From positions 1-36,677 of IMG/VR virus record IMGVR_UViG_3300019730_000003: a stretch of 36,677 bases of DNA; one strand, given 5' to 3'. A model generated the notes under the pieces. It had not been told where the DNA came from. It ran no database searches and saw only the letters and a program-made list of their open reading frames with translations. The position numbers and the translations under genes are program-made. The stretch is from a virus. Below, in pieces: positions 28,551 through 35,954 of the stretch (its first letter is position 1; each line of letters starts with the position of its first letter).

Positions 28551-28578
28551 ACTCTACGCTAATTTATTTTATTGTCAA
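28551..28578 (-). promoter_or_regulatory. Promoter candidate P2 (TTGACA, 16 bp, TAGAGT)
   Basis: -35 TTGACA at 28578-28573, a 16-bp spacer and -10 TAGAGT at 28556-28551, with an A-tract just upstream. It overlaps the last codons of the HTH gene and points at the 113-residue gene, whose ATG is 48 bases past the -10. The same A-tract/TTGACAATA block with the same spacer occurs at 2877-2850. Confidence 0.6.
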
Positions 28579-28813
28579 CCTTTTTTTGGCGTACAACAGA
28601 ATAAACTCTACCCATCTTAAACCCTAGATACTCAAGCAATGAGCGCCTGTAGCCATGAACCGAAGCGTCTGATCTTCTGTTTTTTTGCACCGCTTTTGAT
28701 AGCTGCCTTTCGTCAATTCCGATTTGTTTTGAAATTTCCCGAATTGTCAATCCTGATTTTTCCCACTTTTCCCGAGTGAAATCGTGTAGTTCTTCTGTTG
28801 TGTGTAGTATCAT
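28559..28813 (-). CDS. Small helix-turn-helix DNA-binding protein
   Basis: 84 residues. 'SGLTIREISKQIGIDERQLSKAVQKN' (residues about 20-45) is a clear HTH of the XRE/Cro type: helix, Gly-containing turn, recognition helix. A basic C-terminal region follows (GRVYSVVRQKKVDNK). AAGGA lies before the ATG. Its 3' end carries promoter candidate P2, so it could control that promoter; this is inference. It is the only obvious small transcription regulator in the genome, and no divergent partner is present. Confidence 0.75.
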   Translation of the reverse strand: MILHTTEELHDFTREKWEKSGLTIREISKQIGIDERQLSKAVQKNRRSDASVHGYRRSLLEYLGFKMGRVYSVVRQKKVDNKIN

Positions 28814-28844
28814 TGTTTTCCTTCTGTGAATTGGCCTATTGTTC

Positions 28845-29090
28845 TCATCCTATCCCGATCTCCTGTGTTAAATGGTAGTTAAGAAGTATGTCACCAGCAT
28901 GAGCCTTGCACAATGGCATGCCGTTTATGGAGTAAAATGCATGTCTCCTGCATGGTATGACATGAGGTATTTTTGTTGAGTCTTTGGCGTAAACTGTTTT
29001 TCTTTTATGCTGGCATGTTGTGTGAGTCTCGCCATATTCTACGCTCTTGATCTCGCCTATTGTTGTTAAAAGCTGGTCTTTATATGCCAC
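28845..29090 (-). CDS. Hypothetical Cys/His-rich protein, 81 residues
   Basis: Starts with GTG at 29090 after AGGAGATAGGG. Cysteines and histidines are spaced in a metal-binding way (THTTCQHKRKTVYAK, HVIPCRRHAFYSINGMPLCKAHAGD). The 'PLCKAHAGD' motif is common in small phage proteins. Function unknown. Confidence 0.65.
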   Translation of the reverse strand: MAYKDQLLTTIGEIKSVEYGETHTTCQHKRKTVYAKDSTKIPHVIPCRRHAFYSINGMPLCKAHAGDILLNYHLTQEIGIG

Positions 29091-29123
29091 TTTTCCCTAT
29101 CTCCTGTAGTATCTCATCTAGTG

Positions 29124-29468
29124 TTAAGTCAACCCATTAGCTTGCATTTCGTCTTCAAGTTCCTGGATCGTGTGATAAAGAATAAATATCCCGTCAGCCT
29201 CCAACACACTTTGCTTGTATTTCTCCTGGTCAGGATCAAGATTTTTCCCAGGAATTTTAGCCTCAATAGCTGCAAACTTTCCTATTTTGCATATGTGGTG
29301 ATCTGACATGCCTGGATTTCTGGTTTTGATTTTGCGGCCATTTCCGACACGCAAAGCCATATTATCTGTTTTAAGGACATGGCAGCCAGGCAATGACTCA
29401 AGATATTCATTGCCAAGTTTTTTTAGCTCTGTTTCATTCTCTGGTTCTTTTATGGCTGCCCTTCTCAT
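29124..29468 (-). CDS. VRR-NUC domain nuclease
   Basis: 114 residues, a stand-alone VRR-NUC. Catalytic PD-(D/E)XK-type residues are visible: Asp56 in GMSDHH, Glu69 and Lys71 in AAIEAK, and Gln81 in DPDQEKY, followed by the closing 'ADGIFILYHTIQELE'. In phages such nucleases act on branched or flap DNA during replication and recombination. The start overlaps the upstream stop as ATGA. The usual length of stand-alone members is about 90-120 residues, so it looks complete. Confidence 0.85.
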   Translation of the reverse strand: MRRAAIKEPENETELKKLGNEYLESLPGCHVLKTDNMALRVGNGRKIKTRNPGMSDHHICKIGKFAAIEAKIPGKNLDPDQEKYKQSVLEADGIFILYHTIQELEDEMQANGLT

Positions 29469-29719
29469 GGTTTTTGCTCAAAAGCTGTACAGGTTGGATT
29501 TCCATTTTCTGAATAACACCATTCCTCTGGATATTCTTTTTCTTGGGTGTCGTAAACCAATACATTAGTGTGTATTTCGCAAAAATGCCCACTTGGTTCG
29601 TCTTCCTTTGTGCATTCCTGGCAAAGCTCCGCTTCAAACTCCATACCTTCAATACCATTTCCAGGTCTATATTTTGTTCCCGGCTCTTTCTTGAATCCAT
29701 AAACGTTGCATTCTTTCAT
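29465..29719 (-). CDS. Cys-rich hypothetical protein, 84 residues
   Basis: MKECNVYGFKKEPGTKYRPG… with six Cys (LCQEC, HFCEIH, WCYSENGNPTC), probably metal-binding. AGAGGAGAAGATA precedes the ATG. It lies directly before the VRR-NUC gene. A second frame in the same stretch is open but has no ribosome site and is not called. Confidence 0.7.
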   Translation of the reverse strand: MKECNVYGFKKEPGTKYRPGNGIEGMEFEAELCQECTKEDEPSGHFCEIHTNVLVYDTQEKEYPEEWCYSENGNPTCTAFEQKP

Positions 29720-29731
29720 TATCTTCTCCTC

Positions 29732-30121
29732 TTAGCTTATGTTAATTTCTGTTGGATCCAAATGTTTGTTTTCGATTAGCCAGATTAGAGCTGATGCTCT
29801 TGCCTGTGCTTCGGCTTTAAAAAAAGTTTTGTTTCGATTAAACACAAAACAGTCAGTATCATGTTTACCTAAATCTTCGAAATCAAAAACTTGATAATTG
29901 CCATCACAAATTTCATAAGGCAACATCACCCCAAGCTCTGCTACTGTGTATGCTCTCCAATATTTCGTTGAACTCGCGGCAATATGCGTATAATCTCTTG
30001 TCACAATAGGCTGGTTTCTTTCAGTTTCTTGGTTCCACCAAAATATACTATCGCACTCAACCCCAAGCTCTTTAAGCTTCTGAGCTTGTTGTAAAGTGCA
30101 CACTTGATCTTCTAGTTTCAT
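29732..30121 (-). CDS. Hypothetical phage protein, 129 residues
   Basis: The opening 'MKLEDQVCTLQQAQKLKELGVECDSIFWW' and the later 'WRAYTVAELGVMLP…' followed by 'AQARASALIWLIENKHLDP' match a widespread small phage protein of unknown function that seems to carry an N-terminal helix-turn segment and a C-terminal helix. AGAGGAAAAC precedes the ATG. Its start overlaps the upstream stop. Confidence 0.75.
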   Translation of the reverse strand: MKLEDQVCTLQQAQKLKELGVECDSIFWWNQETERNQPIVTRDYTHIAASSTKYWRAYTVAELGVMLPYEICDGNYQVFDFEDLGKHDTDCFVFNRNKTFFKAEAQARASALIWLIENKHLDPTEINIS

Positions 30122-30501
30122 GTTTTCCTCTTAGCTGCCCGCATTTTAGCGCGGGTTTCGGGTTTAGTCTTTTGCAGACGTTTTTTGAAAGTTCTTGATT
30201 TTTCCCAATCTGGACCGGATTGGATTTTTTCTGCCAGTCGTAGAAATTCGTTGATGTTGTAGTCTGTTTGCATTAGTTCTGTAAGCTCAGGAGGGCAGCC
30301 TTTGAAATTGTTCGGGACTGTCTTTTTTACGTATCCGCGAGGCTGTTTTTTAACCGGGTATGATAAGGCATGTTCTAAAGTTTGCCCGTGTGAAAGCCTG
30401 CTGTAAACATTCGCAGCCGGGATTTTTAGTTTGTTCTCTCTCGGATCTTCTATGATCTGTCTTGCGTTAACTGTTTTCCCTTTGTACATATATGTTCTCA
30501 T
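30118..30501 (-). CDS. Basic DNA-binding-like hypothetical protein
   Basis: 127 residues starting MRTYMYKGKTVNARQIIEDP. I chose the ATG at 30501 because it overlaps the upstream stop as ATGA. The segment 'IPAANVYSRLSHGQTLEHALSYPVKK' resembles the small DNA-binding repeat found beside homing and HNH nucleases ('vysRlr.GwsleeAl..P'). The C-terminus is strongly basic (FKKRLQKTKPETRAKMRAAKRKT). A role in DNA binding is likely, but no catalytic motif is visible. Confidence 0.65.
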   Translation of the reverse strand: MRTYMYKGKTVNARQIIEDPRENKLKIPAANVYSRLSHGQTLEHALSYPVKKQPRGYVKKTVPNNFKGCPPELTELMQTDYNINEFLRLAEKIQSGPDWEKSRTFKKRLQKTKPETRAKMRAAKRKT

Positions 30502-31133
30502 ACATACCCCACGGTTACAGGTTTGCCAACGTTCGACTTGCAAAACTTATCAGTCACAGTCTCAACGTTTCCGTTTTTATCTCTGTTCGGAATCTTTCGA
30601 TCTTCTCCGAATTCATACGACACATTAAAAGGCTTTTGCTGAAAATGCACCCAGCATGATTCAAGAAACAGTTTTTTGTCGATATGCTCATAACACATTA
30701 AATATTTTAGCCTTCCTTCTTGGCTGTAATATTCGACGATACCTAAATCAGAGACAGACCTCCTTTTTTCCTTCTGCTCCATCAAAGAAACTTTCTCTTT
30801 TGTGGAGGGGAAAGCCTTTTCAACGTATTCCTTATAATCGATAGCTTTTGTTTGTGGCATCGCTGTTTGTTCAGCTATTTCTTGTTGTAGTCTTTTTTCT
30901 TTCAGTGTCTTCTGAAGTAATTCCCGGCATTCTTTTAGGAATTGATCAGTGGTCGGCATAAACCCCTTGGTGTTGCCGTTCTGGATAAACCATTTTAAAC
31001 CTACGTTAGCGGTTTTATCTGGAACGTTTTCCAGCGCCATTACCCAAACTTCCTCAAGCGTTGCCGTGTATTTTCTCCGGTGATTTTCACAGAGTAGGGT
31101 TAACACCCTTTTTATTGTTTCCTTTGATGCCAT
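30498..31133 (-). CDS. Hypothetical protein, possible replication accessory factor
   Basis: 211 residues. The N-terminal part (TIKRVLTLLCENHRRKYTATLEEVWVMALENVPDKTANVGLKWFIQNGNTKGFMPTTDQFLKECREL) resembles the N-terminal helical domain of phage helicase-loader proteins. The rest is charged helix then a beta-rich tail with three Cys. AAGGATAAA precedes the ATG. It lies just after the IbrA-like gene. The loader idea is tentative; it could also be an unrelated replication-region protein. Confidence 0.6.
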   Translation of the reverse strand: MASKETIKRVLTLLCENHRRKYTATLEEVWVMALENVPDKTANVGLKWFIQNGNTKGFMPTTDQFLKECRELLQKTLKEKRLQQEIAEQTAMPQTKAIDYKEYVEKAFPSTKEKVSLMEQKEKRRSVSDLGIVEYYSQEGRLKYLMCYEHIDKKLFLESCWVHFQQKPFNVSYEFGEDRKIPNRDKNGNVETVTDKFCKSNVGKPVTVGYV

Positions 31134-31134
31134 T

Positions 31135-32340
31135 TTATCCTTTTAATTTTCCTGTTGCTTTAAGTGCTTTAAATTTTTTGTATGCCTCGCTTTTTGGTTG
31201 TGTCTGCCCTAGCCCCTTGCACCAATAATCGTTTCTTAGTAAGCACCTCCCCATCCTTCGCCATGATGGAACCCAACACTTCGACTCTAGTTCGTGTGGT
31301 GCTTGGTCTGGTATTTCTCCAGGATACCCGCGCTGTTTCCATCCCCACAAAAACTTTTTAAACCTATGCCTATAATGTTCTTGTGTCTTTTTTGGCAACG
31401 ACTGAAGAAGTAGGTTTGTAAACGACTTCCAGGTGTGCCCATCTGGCAAGGTTACTTTTCTGTTTCCTGATATATTCCCGCTTTCACGAATATATAGAGC
31501 CCCAGAATTAGCCCCATTTACCCTTGCTATCAACTTAAACCATGTATCAGGTTCAATAATATGGTAAAGCCATAACCCTTGTTTTTGGTCATCGCCATAC
31601 GGTTGGCATAGTCTTTGTTGGCTAAGTTTGACTCCTGCCATTTGCATTTTATCATAAATTTTATTGTAAGGCTTATCTTGGTATTTACCGTGGTATCTCC
31701 AAATATCCTCAGTTCTCCAATCATAGATAGGGTAAATATTGTATACCTGATCAATCACCTTTGTTGACCACCTCCGATTGTTGAACATAAGTCCTTTTTT
31801 CTGCCATGTCGCTATTGCACAATAGCGATGCAATGACTCATCGGCGCGGATTCCGATAAATGCAGCACACGGTTCTCCTTTTGCATACCATTGCCCGAAT
31901 AAAACCATGATCTCTTCAAATTCCATTTTTGGAACATAGAAGTCGTACTGAGATAGGTCACTCGCTCTATCTGGTTTTTCACGTACCCAAATATCTTTAG
32001 CTTCTTCATCCCATGCACACCACTGCGGTTCAAAATTAGTTAATGCGTTTCTCAGTTTTATCTCTCCGCAAAACCAGTGCAAATCGATATTGTCTTTGTA
32101 CATGTCGAACATTAATTCGGAATGGTCAATTGTTTCCTTGTATTGGGCTTCAAGATCAAAAAGAACAACTCCTACAGTTCTGTTTCTTTTTATTGCCTCA
32201 TCCATAATCAAATGGAACATCACAGTTGAATCCTTCCCGCCAGAGTATGATAGGTATATCTTTTTAAAATGGTCAAACGTTTCAGATATTCTATCCCTAG
32301 CAGCCTGTAAAACGCTTGTTTCGTTGTATTGTTTAATCAT
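31135..32340 (-). CDS. PAPS-reductase-family protein (IbrA-like, DUF3440 type)
   Basis: 401 residues. The PP-loop SGGKDS at residues 33-38 marks the adenine-nucleotide alpha-hydrolase fold of PAPS reductases and related sulfur or ATP-pyrophosphatase enzymes. Further family features are 'VVLFDLEAQYKETIDH', 'AAFIGIRADESLHRYCA', 'NIYPIYDWRTEDIWRY', and the C-terminal segment with CWVPSWRRMGRCLLRNDYWCKGLG, which is typical of IbrA/DUF3440 proteins and not of assimilatory reductases. The ATG lies 1 base after the ParB-like gene stop (TAA-T-ATG) without its own ribosome site, so the two are translationally coupled. The pair may modify DNA or a nucleotide; the reaction is unknown. Confidence 0.85.
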   Translation of the reverse strand: MIKQYNETSVLQAARDRISETFDHFKKIYLSYSGGKDSTVMFHLIMDEAIKRNRTVGVVLFDLEAQYKETIDHSELMFDMYKDNIDLHWFCGEIKLRNALTNFEPQWCAWDEEAKDIWVREKPDRASDLSQYDFYVPKMEFEEIMVLFGQWYAKGEPCAAFIGIRADESLHRYCAIATWQKKGLMFNNRRWSTKVIDQVYNIYPIYDWRTEDIWRYHGKYQDKPYNKIYDKMQMAGVKLSQQRLCQPYGDDQKQGLWLYHIIEPDTWFKLIARVNGANSGALYIRESGNISGNRKVTLPDGHTWKSFTNLLLQSLPKKTQEHYRHRFKKFLWGWKQRGYPGEIPDQAPHELESKCWVPSWRRMGRCLLRNDYWCKGLGQTQPKSEAYKKFKALKATGKLKG

Positions 32341-32341
32341 A

Positions 32342-33496
32342 TTAATAAATGGTTGACTGTCTTCCTGGGTTAGCCTGTTCCATCGTTACAGGTTCACGAC
32401 CATTGCGCTCAAGCCACATGTTTAAATACTCAAGCGCTGCGTTGTCGGCTTCTTTTTGCTGATCTTCAGTTAAAAGGTTGTACCCACCGCAAAAAACAGA
32501 AGGTATCCCGCTGTCATAGCACATAGCAGACTGTCCCATCCAAGCAATTCTATTCATAGCTTGGTTGCTTAAATAATGCTCGCATGAGTGTTTCCACTCA
32601 GAAATAACACTTCCCATAGCTGACTTAAACCGTGGTATGTCAGCCAAGAAATCAGCGTATAACTGAATACATTCATCTTTTGTTTTCCCTGGAAAAGTAT
32701 TCGCGTAAAATCCTGCTTTTTGGCACTCCCATTGCTCCCACTTGTGAAATATTCTTGTTTCGTCGCTCGTGTTAACTGTCCTTGATTGCTCTGATTCGTC
32801 AAAATCTGTGAACTCATCCAAAGGAACAAAATCAGGCTGTTCAGCGTTCTCAATATCCCAAGATCTTGAGAATTCTTCATCAGAAAAAACATCGGCAAGA
32901 CCTGTGATCTGGCAAAGTCTCAAGATTTCGTCTTCTTCCATTCCAAGCTCTTTTGCAATCCTTGAGTTTTTCCAATTGCGGTTTTTTAGTTCTAGTATGA
33001 TATCAGACATGGAGTCAACAGTATGCTTACCCCTTGCCCTGTTATGCCTGATAGTCGAAGCAATCCTGTTGTTCCTGCCTTGCCGGTCATCCTTAATCAA
33101 AACAATAGGGAGATACCCTTTGATTCTTTTTTGAACAGCTTCATTCTCTTTACCTACCCTATTCCTGTGGAAACCGTCGATAACTTCCTTCTTTTCGTCA
33201 ACCTGCCATGTCACAATTGGCTGAGTATACCCGTCTTCCATGATTGAATGAGCCAATAGTTTCATTTCTGGAGGTGCTACTTTGTTTGGATTGTAGTCGT
33301 TCGCTTTGATGTTGTCTTGCTTCTCCCAAATGACACAATCAACCGGCTCATCCTTAAAAGGCCCGTTTTGGTGCAGCTCATGCTTAATGTAATTTGTTGA
33401 TTCGATCTTTTCTTCCTCTGGCATACCATCAAGTAATTCTATTAAATCACTGACTTTTTCCCTCAAAGCCATATAATTAATGTATTCCGTATCCAT
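32342..33496 (-). CDS. ParB-like nuclease domain protein fused to C-terminal domain (IbrB-like)
   Basis: 384 residues from the ATG at 33496, with GGAGATTAAA directly before it. Residues about 55-160 form the ParB/sulfiredoxin-type domain (KANDYNPNKV, LLAHSIMEDGYTQPIV, DGFHRNRVGK at 107-116, IRHNRARGKH at 149-158), followed by an HTH-like segment (NWKNSRIAKELGMEEDEILRLCQ). Residues about 245-370 form a separate alpha-helical domain (HKWEQWECQKAGFYANTFPGKTKDE…WKHSCEHYLSNQAMNRIAWMGQSAMC…LNMWLERNG) that I have seen as a recurrent phage domain with IbrA/IbrB-type genes. It pairs with the PAPS-reductase-like gene downstream. Confidence 0.8.
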   Translation of the reverse strand: MDTEYINYMALREKVSDLIELLDGMPEEEKIESTNYIKHELHQNGPFKDEPVDCVIWEKQDNIKANDYNPNKVAPPEMKLLAHSIMEDGYTQPIVTWQVDEKKEVIDGFHRNRVGKENEAVQKRIKGYLPIVLIKDDRQGRNNRIASTIRHNRARGKHTVDSMSDIILELKNRNWKNSRIAKELGMEEDEILRLCQITGLADVFSDEEFSRSWDIENAEQPDFVPLDEFTDFDESEQSRTVNTSDETRIFHKWEQWECQKAGFYANTFPGKTKDECIQLYADFLADIPRFKSAMGSVISEWKHSCEHYLSNQAMNRIAWMGQSAMCYDSGIPSVFCGGYNLLTEDQQKEADNAALEYLNMWLERNGREPVTMEQANPGRQSTIY

Positions 33497-33519
33497 TTTA
33501 ATCTCCAAATTATGATTAA

Positions 33520-34362
33520 TTAAAAAACAGCTTTCAAATCCTCATCGCTCAATTCAAGATTCCTAAACTCTTCCAGTCTATCTTCCATATCAATATCAAC
33601 AGCGTTTGCCCTGATTAGGTCTTTTGACATTTCGCCGTTAGGTATTATCTGGTTTAGGTAGCTTTCAAACTTTGTTCCAAATAATGTTTCTGGTCTTAAA
33701 TACTGAGCGTCATCGGTTCCAAACCAGTGAGAGTGCTTTTTATCAATAACAGTTTTGAAATCTTTGCCTTCGTTTCCTTCTTTGATTCTGGCTTCAATTA
33801 AGGATCTTGTTTTTTGAGTGGTCAGTTTGTAATTGGTTCCGCATTTTTGATTAAGATAATTGATTACCCAATCGATACTATCTTTGTTCTCTTCTTTCTT
33901 CTTCTCTTTCTTTTTATTCTTGTTATTGTCGGGTATACCTTGGTTCTCTGCTGGTTCTTTCGTAGTTCTTTCGATAGTTTTTTCGTTGGTTCTTTCGTAG
34001 TTTTTCGGATCCTGGTAGAAGTCGTAATTTAGTACAGTTATAAGGACACCTCCTAGTGTTTTCATTGTGTCTATCATTCCGGCCTCTCGTAGTGCTTTCA
34101 TTGCCTTCTTCGTGTGGTTTTCGTTGTACATCATTTTCCTGTATCCAATATACCAACATAAATCTTCCCGAATATCTTTGTATTGTCTGAACAACTGACC
34201 TCTCTTGATTACGTTTCCTTTGTGTATTGCTTCATCGTGGTTCGCTTCTCTTAAACAGTAATCCCATATTTCTCTAACATATGGTGGCATTCTGTGGATT
34301 GTCTTTGTTTTGATAACTCTTGCTTTGATGACATACCCACCTGGAATTTTCGGTTCTCCCAT
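33520..34362 (-). CDS. Replication initiator with winged helix and Phg_2220_C-type domain
   Basis: 280 residues. Residues about 20-115 look like a winged-helix DNA-binding domain (VREIWDYCLREANH, GQLFRQYKDIRED, ENHTKKAMKALREAGMIDTMKTLGGVLITVLNYDFYQ). Residues 120-160 are a repetitive then Lys/Glu-rich linker. Residues about 163-238 match the conserved phage C-terminal domain (VINYLNQKCGTNYKL…SLIEARIKEG…FKTVIDKKHSHWFGTDDAQYLRPETLFGTKFESYLNQ). Proteins of this design bind the phage origin and recruit host helicase. The linker DNA carries five iterons. It follows the HNH gene with a 1-base gap. Confidence 0.85.
   Translation of the reverse strand: MGEPKIPGGYVIKARVIKTKTIHRMPPYVREIWDYCLREANHDEAIHKGNVIKRGQLFRQYKDIREDLCWYIGYRKMMYNENHTKKAMKALREAGMIDTMKTLGGVLITVLNYDFYQDPKNYERTNEKTIERTTKEPAENQGIPDNNKNKKKEKKKEENKDSIDWVINYLNQKCGTNYKLTTQKTRSLIEARIKEGNEGKDFKTVIDKKHSHWFGTDDAQYLRPETLFGTKFESYLNQIIPNGEMSKDLIRANAVDIDMEDRLEEFRNLELSDEDLKAVF
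33951..34007 (-). repeat. Five tandem iterons in the initiator gene; replication origin candidate
   Basis: Five contiguous 10-12 bp units of the form CGAAARAACYA(N) on the minus strand: 34007-33998, 33997-33986, 33985-33974, 33973-33963 and 33962-33951. The spacing is about one helical turn. They are followed on the same strand by a purine-rich, AT-rich tract (about 33932-33890, encoding the Lys/Glu linker). This copies the layout of the lambda origin inside gene O. Confidence 0.75.
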
Positions 34363-34363
34363 A

Positions 34364-34813
34364 TCATGCTATCTTAGCCCCCTTTTTTCTGTTGCATTTT
34401 CCGCACAATGGCTGTAAATTCTCTATATTGTTTGAACCGCCTTTTGAAACAGGTATTATATGGTCAACTTGTAAATCCTTTTTAGAACCACAAATAGAAC
34501 ATCTACCAATAGACAAAACCTTTTTCCTGTCTTTTCTGTTTACTGCCTTCCTTCTGCTTTTTCTTTTTTTGAACTCGCTGCAAATAACCGTGTACCTCTT
34601 CCCATTAACTTCATGTAGCACTGGATAATCTTCTTCTTTGAAATATTGAACAGCCAAACTTGCAGCGCATTCTTCGCAGACATTAAACCCACTAGCGTTT
34701 GCCATCACGTAATTTGGTGGATCCTCATGACCGCATATATCGCAAATCCATGAACCGCCTACGTTTGTATAATGATCCCCGTTTGCCCAATATTGATCTT
34801 TACCTCTGCTCAT
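34364..34813 (-). CDS. HNH endonuclease with N-terminal zinc motif
   Basis: 149 residues. The C-terminal HNH domain is clear: CSIC at 105-108, [13 protein letters not shown] with Asp117-His118, [13 protein letters not shown] (Asn129/132 and Cys137/Cys140) and KKG. An N-terminal CDICG…CEECA motif (24-49) suggests a separate zinc-binding module. It could nick DNA for packaging or act as a homing nuclease; next to the replication initiator and far from terminase, a recombination or host-DNA role is equally possible. AAGGAAAAG precedes the ATG. Confidence 0.85.
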   Translation of the reverse strand: MSRGKDQYWANGDHYTNVGGSWICDICGHEDPPNYVMANASGFNVCEECAASLAVQYFKEEDYPVLHEVNGKRYTVICSEFKKRKSRRKAVNRKDRKKVLSIGRCSICGSKKDLQVDHIIPVSKGGSNNIENLQPLCGKCNRKKGAKIA

Positions 34814-34824
34814 TTTTCTTTTCC

Positions 34825-34959
34825 TTATTTATCCTTCTGTTTCTTCTCTTCCCGGGGAATATCCCACTTGGGGTTTTTGCAATAAGGGCAAGCTCTAGGC
34901 TTTCCTTCAATCCTTGGCTTCCATGTGTATCCACATCTTAAACATTCTAGCTCTTTCAA
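34825..34959 (-). CDS. Small zinc-ribbon protein with TTG start, 44 residues
   Basis: Read directly: [20 protein letters not shown]… with CLRCG and [14 protein letters not shown], the common phage/archaeal 'CxxCGxxWxPR…CPxCxSxxWdxPr' zinc ribbon. The start is TTG at 34959 with a perfect AAAGGAGG about 5 bases upstream. No ATG in this frame gives the first Cys pair. It is the first gene after promoter P3, 11 bases before the HNH gene. Confidence 0.8.
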   Translation of the reverse strand: MKELECLRCGYTWKPRIEGKPRACPYCKNPKWDIPREEKKQKDK

Positions 34960-34985
34960 AATTCCTCCTTTGTTTGTTTACTTTT

Positions 34986-35014
34986 ATGATAATCATTAAA
35001 AAACACCCCGTCAA
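34986..35014 (-). promoter_or_regulatory. Promoter P3 (TTGACG, 17 bp, TATCAT)
   Basis: -35 TTGACG at 35014-35009, a 17-bp spacer and -10 TATCAT at 34991-34986, five of six matches in each box, in the 64-base gap 34960-35023. It points at the zinc-ribbon/HNH/initiator operon. It is the best sigma70-type promoter I see in the genome. Confidence 0.7.
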
Positions 35015-35023
35015 GCAATAATT

Positions 35024-35278
35024 TTAAAAAATCCTCCCACTCTCAGCCGCTTCAATATCCCCGTTTAGCCACTCGTTAGCGTAGTTTTCGCGTATGCCTG
35101 TACCGATTACGATTTCCTGTTCTGGCTCCATGACTTTGATCTTTCCGCCACGGTTAAAGAAATCTTGCTTTGCTAGATCAAGGGCTTCTTTCGTGATTTT
35201 AAAGCCTTTGTCTTTGTCTTTCGGAGTGATAATTTGCCTTGCGTATTTTTGCCATTCGTTACAGTCTTCTGGTTTCAT
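35024..35278 (-). CDS. Hypothetical protein, 84 residues
   Basis: MKPEDCNEWQKYARQIITPK… The ATG at 35278 follows GGAGATTAAA and overlaps the stop of the upstream gene. The same GGAGATTAAAATG start string recurs at 33496. The protein is mixed alpha/beta and charged, with 'RENYANEWLNGDIEAAESGRIF' at the end. No family recognised. Confidence 0.7.
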   Translation of the reverse strand: MKPEDCNEWQKYARQIITPKDKDKGFKITKEALDLAKQDFFNRGGKIKVMEPEQEIVIGTGIRENYANEWLNGDIEAAESGRIF

Positions 35279-35279
35279 T

Positions 35280-35624
35280 TTAATCTCCATGAGAAAGTTT
35301 AATCAACCGCCGCCATTCTTCGGCATGCTTTTCAAGTGCTTCTTGGCTTGCGTCTTTCGGCAGCGGTTGAGATAAAATTTGGTCAGCTCGAAAACTTAGC
35401 CAAGCCGTTTGATCATCTGGAATCTTGGATCCTACTATGCCGCCACCATGTTCCATTTTGATTAGCCTGGATTCTGCATGACACCAGCGTTCTGTGCCTG
35501 TTGTGTATCCTAGGAATCTGCAATGCTTTTCTTTTGGCGGTTTTATCTTTGGCCGCTTGGCCTTCTTTTTCTTTCCAGGCTTTGATAAGTCTGGTTGAAA
35601 AGGTTCGGTTACTAATAGCTCCAT
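35280..35624 (-). CDS. Hypothetical protein with basic N-terminal region, 114 residues
   Basis: Residues 14-33 are Lys/Pro-rich (SKPGKKKKAKRPKIKPPKEK), then comes a small domain with HCRFLGYTTGTERWCHAESRLIKMEHGGGIVGSKIPDDQTAW, ending in charged helix (QEALEKHAEEWRRLIKL). The two Cys and two His in the middle could bind metal. Function unknown; a nucleic-acid binding role fits the basic region and the neighbouring NinB-like gene. Confidence 0.7.
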   Translation of the reverse strand: MELLVTEPFQPDLSKPGKKKKAKRPKIKPPKEKHCRFLGYTTGTERWCHAESRLIKMEHGGGIVGSKIPDDQTAWLSFRADQILSQPLPKDASQEALEKHAEEWRRLIKLSHGD

Positions 35625-35702
35625 ATGCCCTTTATTCGCATTATTTAGGTTTTGGCTGTCTACCTACCTAAAAAGTTTTTTATTAACGTGGCGTGCCCTG
35701 AG

Positions 35703-35954
35703 TCACCCCTGAGCGTCATAAATCTTCTTAGCCGCTTCTTTAATTGAAAAAGGCGTCCAGGTTAAAATATCATCAGCTAGCCTCATTTCTCCAGAATCGT
35801 CAGATGCAAAATAGACTTTTTGGTATGTTGCTCGGTAAACATCGAGATTCAACTCTAGTACCAATTTCCAAAAAATTCCATTGACATCATTAGGATTTTT
35901 CCCTGTGTTCCTGAGCCTTCGTTTGTGTTTTCCAAATTCTTTAATAAGTTTCAT
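35703..35954 (-). CDS. Hypothetical protein, 83 residues
   Basis: MKLIKEFGKHKRRLRNTGKN… has a basic N-terminus, then alpha/beta sequence (GIFWKLVLELNLDVYRATYQKVYFASDDSGEMRLADDIL) and a final helix. GGGGATTAG precedes the ATG, and the start overlaps the NinB-like stop by 4 bases. Unrecognised. Confidence 0.7.
   Translation of the reverse strand: MKLIKEFGKHKRRLRNTGKNPNDVNGIFWKLVLELNLDVYRATYQKVYFASDDSGEMRLADDILTWTPFSIKEAAKKIYDAQG

Noticed and set aside
29434-29700. 88-codon minus-strand frame overlapping the Cys-rich 84-residue gene and the VRR-NUC start
   Set aside because: Second frame of the same DNA; the 29719 start has AGAGGAG and an ATGA link to the nuclease gene.
32569-32898. Alternative minus-strand frame of 109 codons inside the ParB-like gene
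   Set aside because: It lies entirely in another frame of a well-supported gene, without a ribosome site.
35644-35684. TTTAGGT…ACCTAAA hairpin followed by AAGTTTTTTATT on the plus strand, like a plus-strand terminator
   Set aside because: No plus-strand gene exists for it to end; a chance palindrome or a protein site is more likely.
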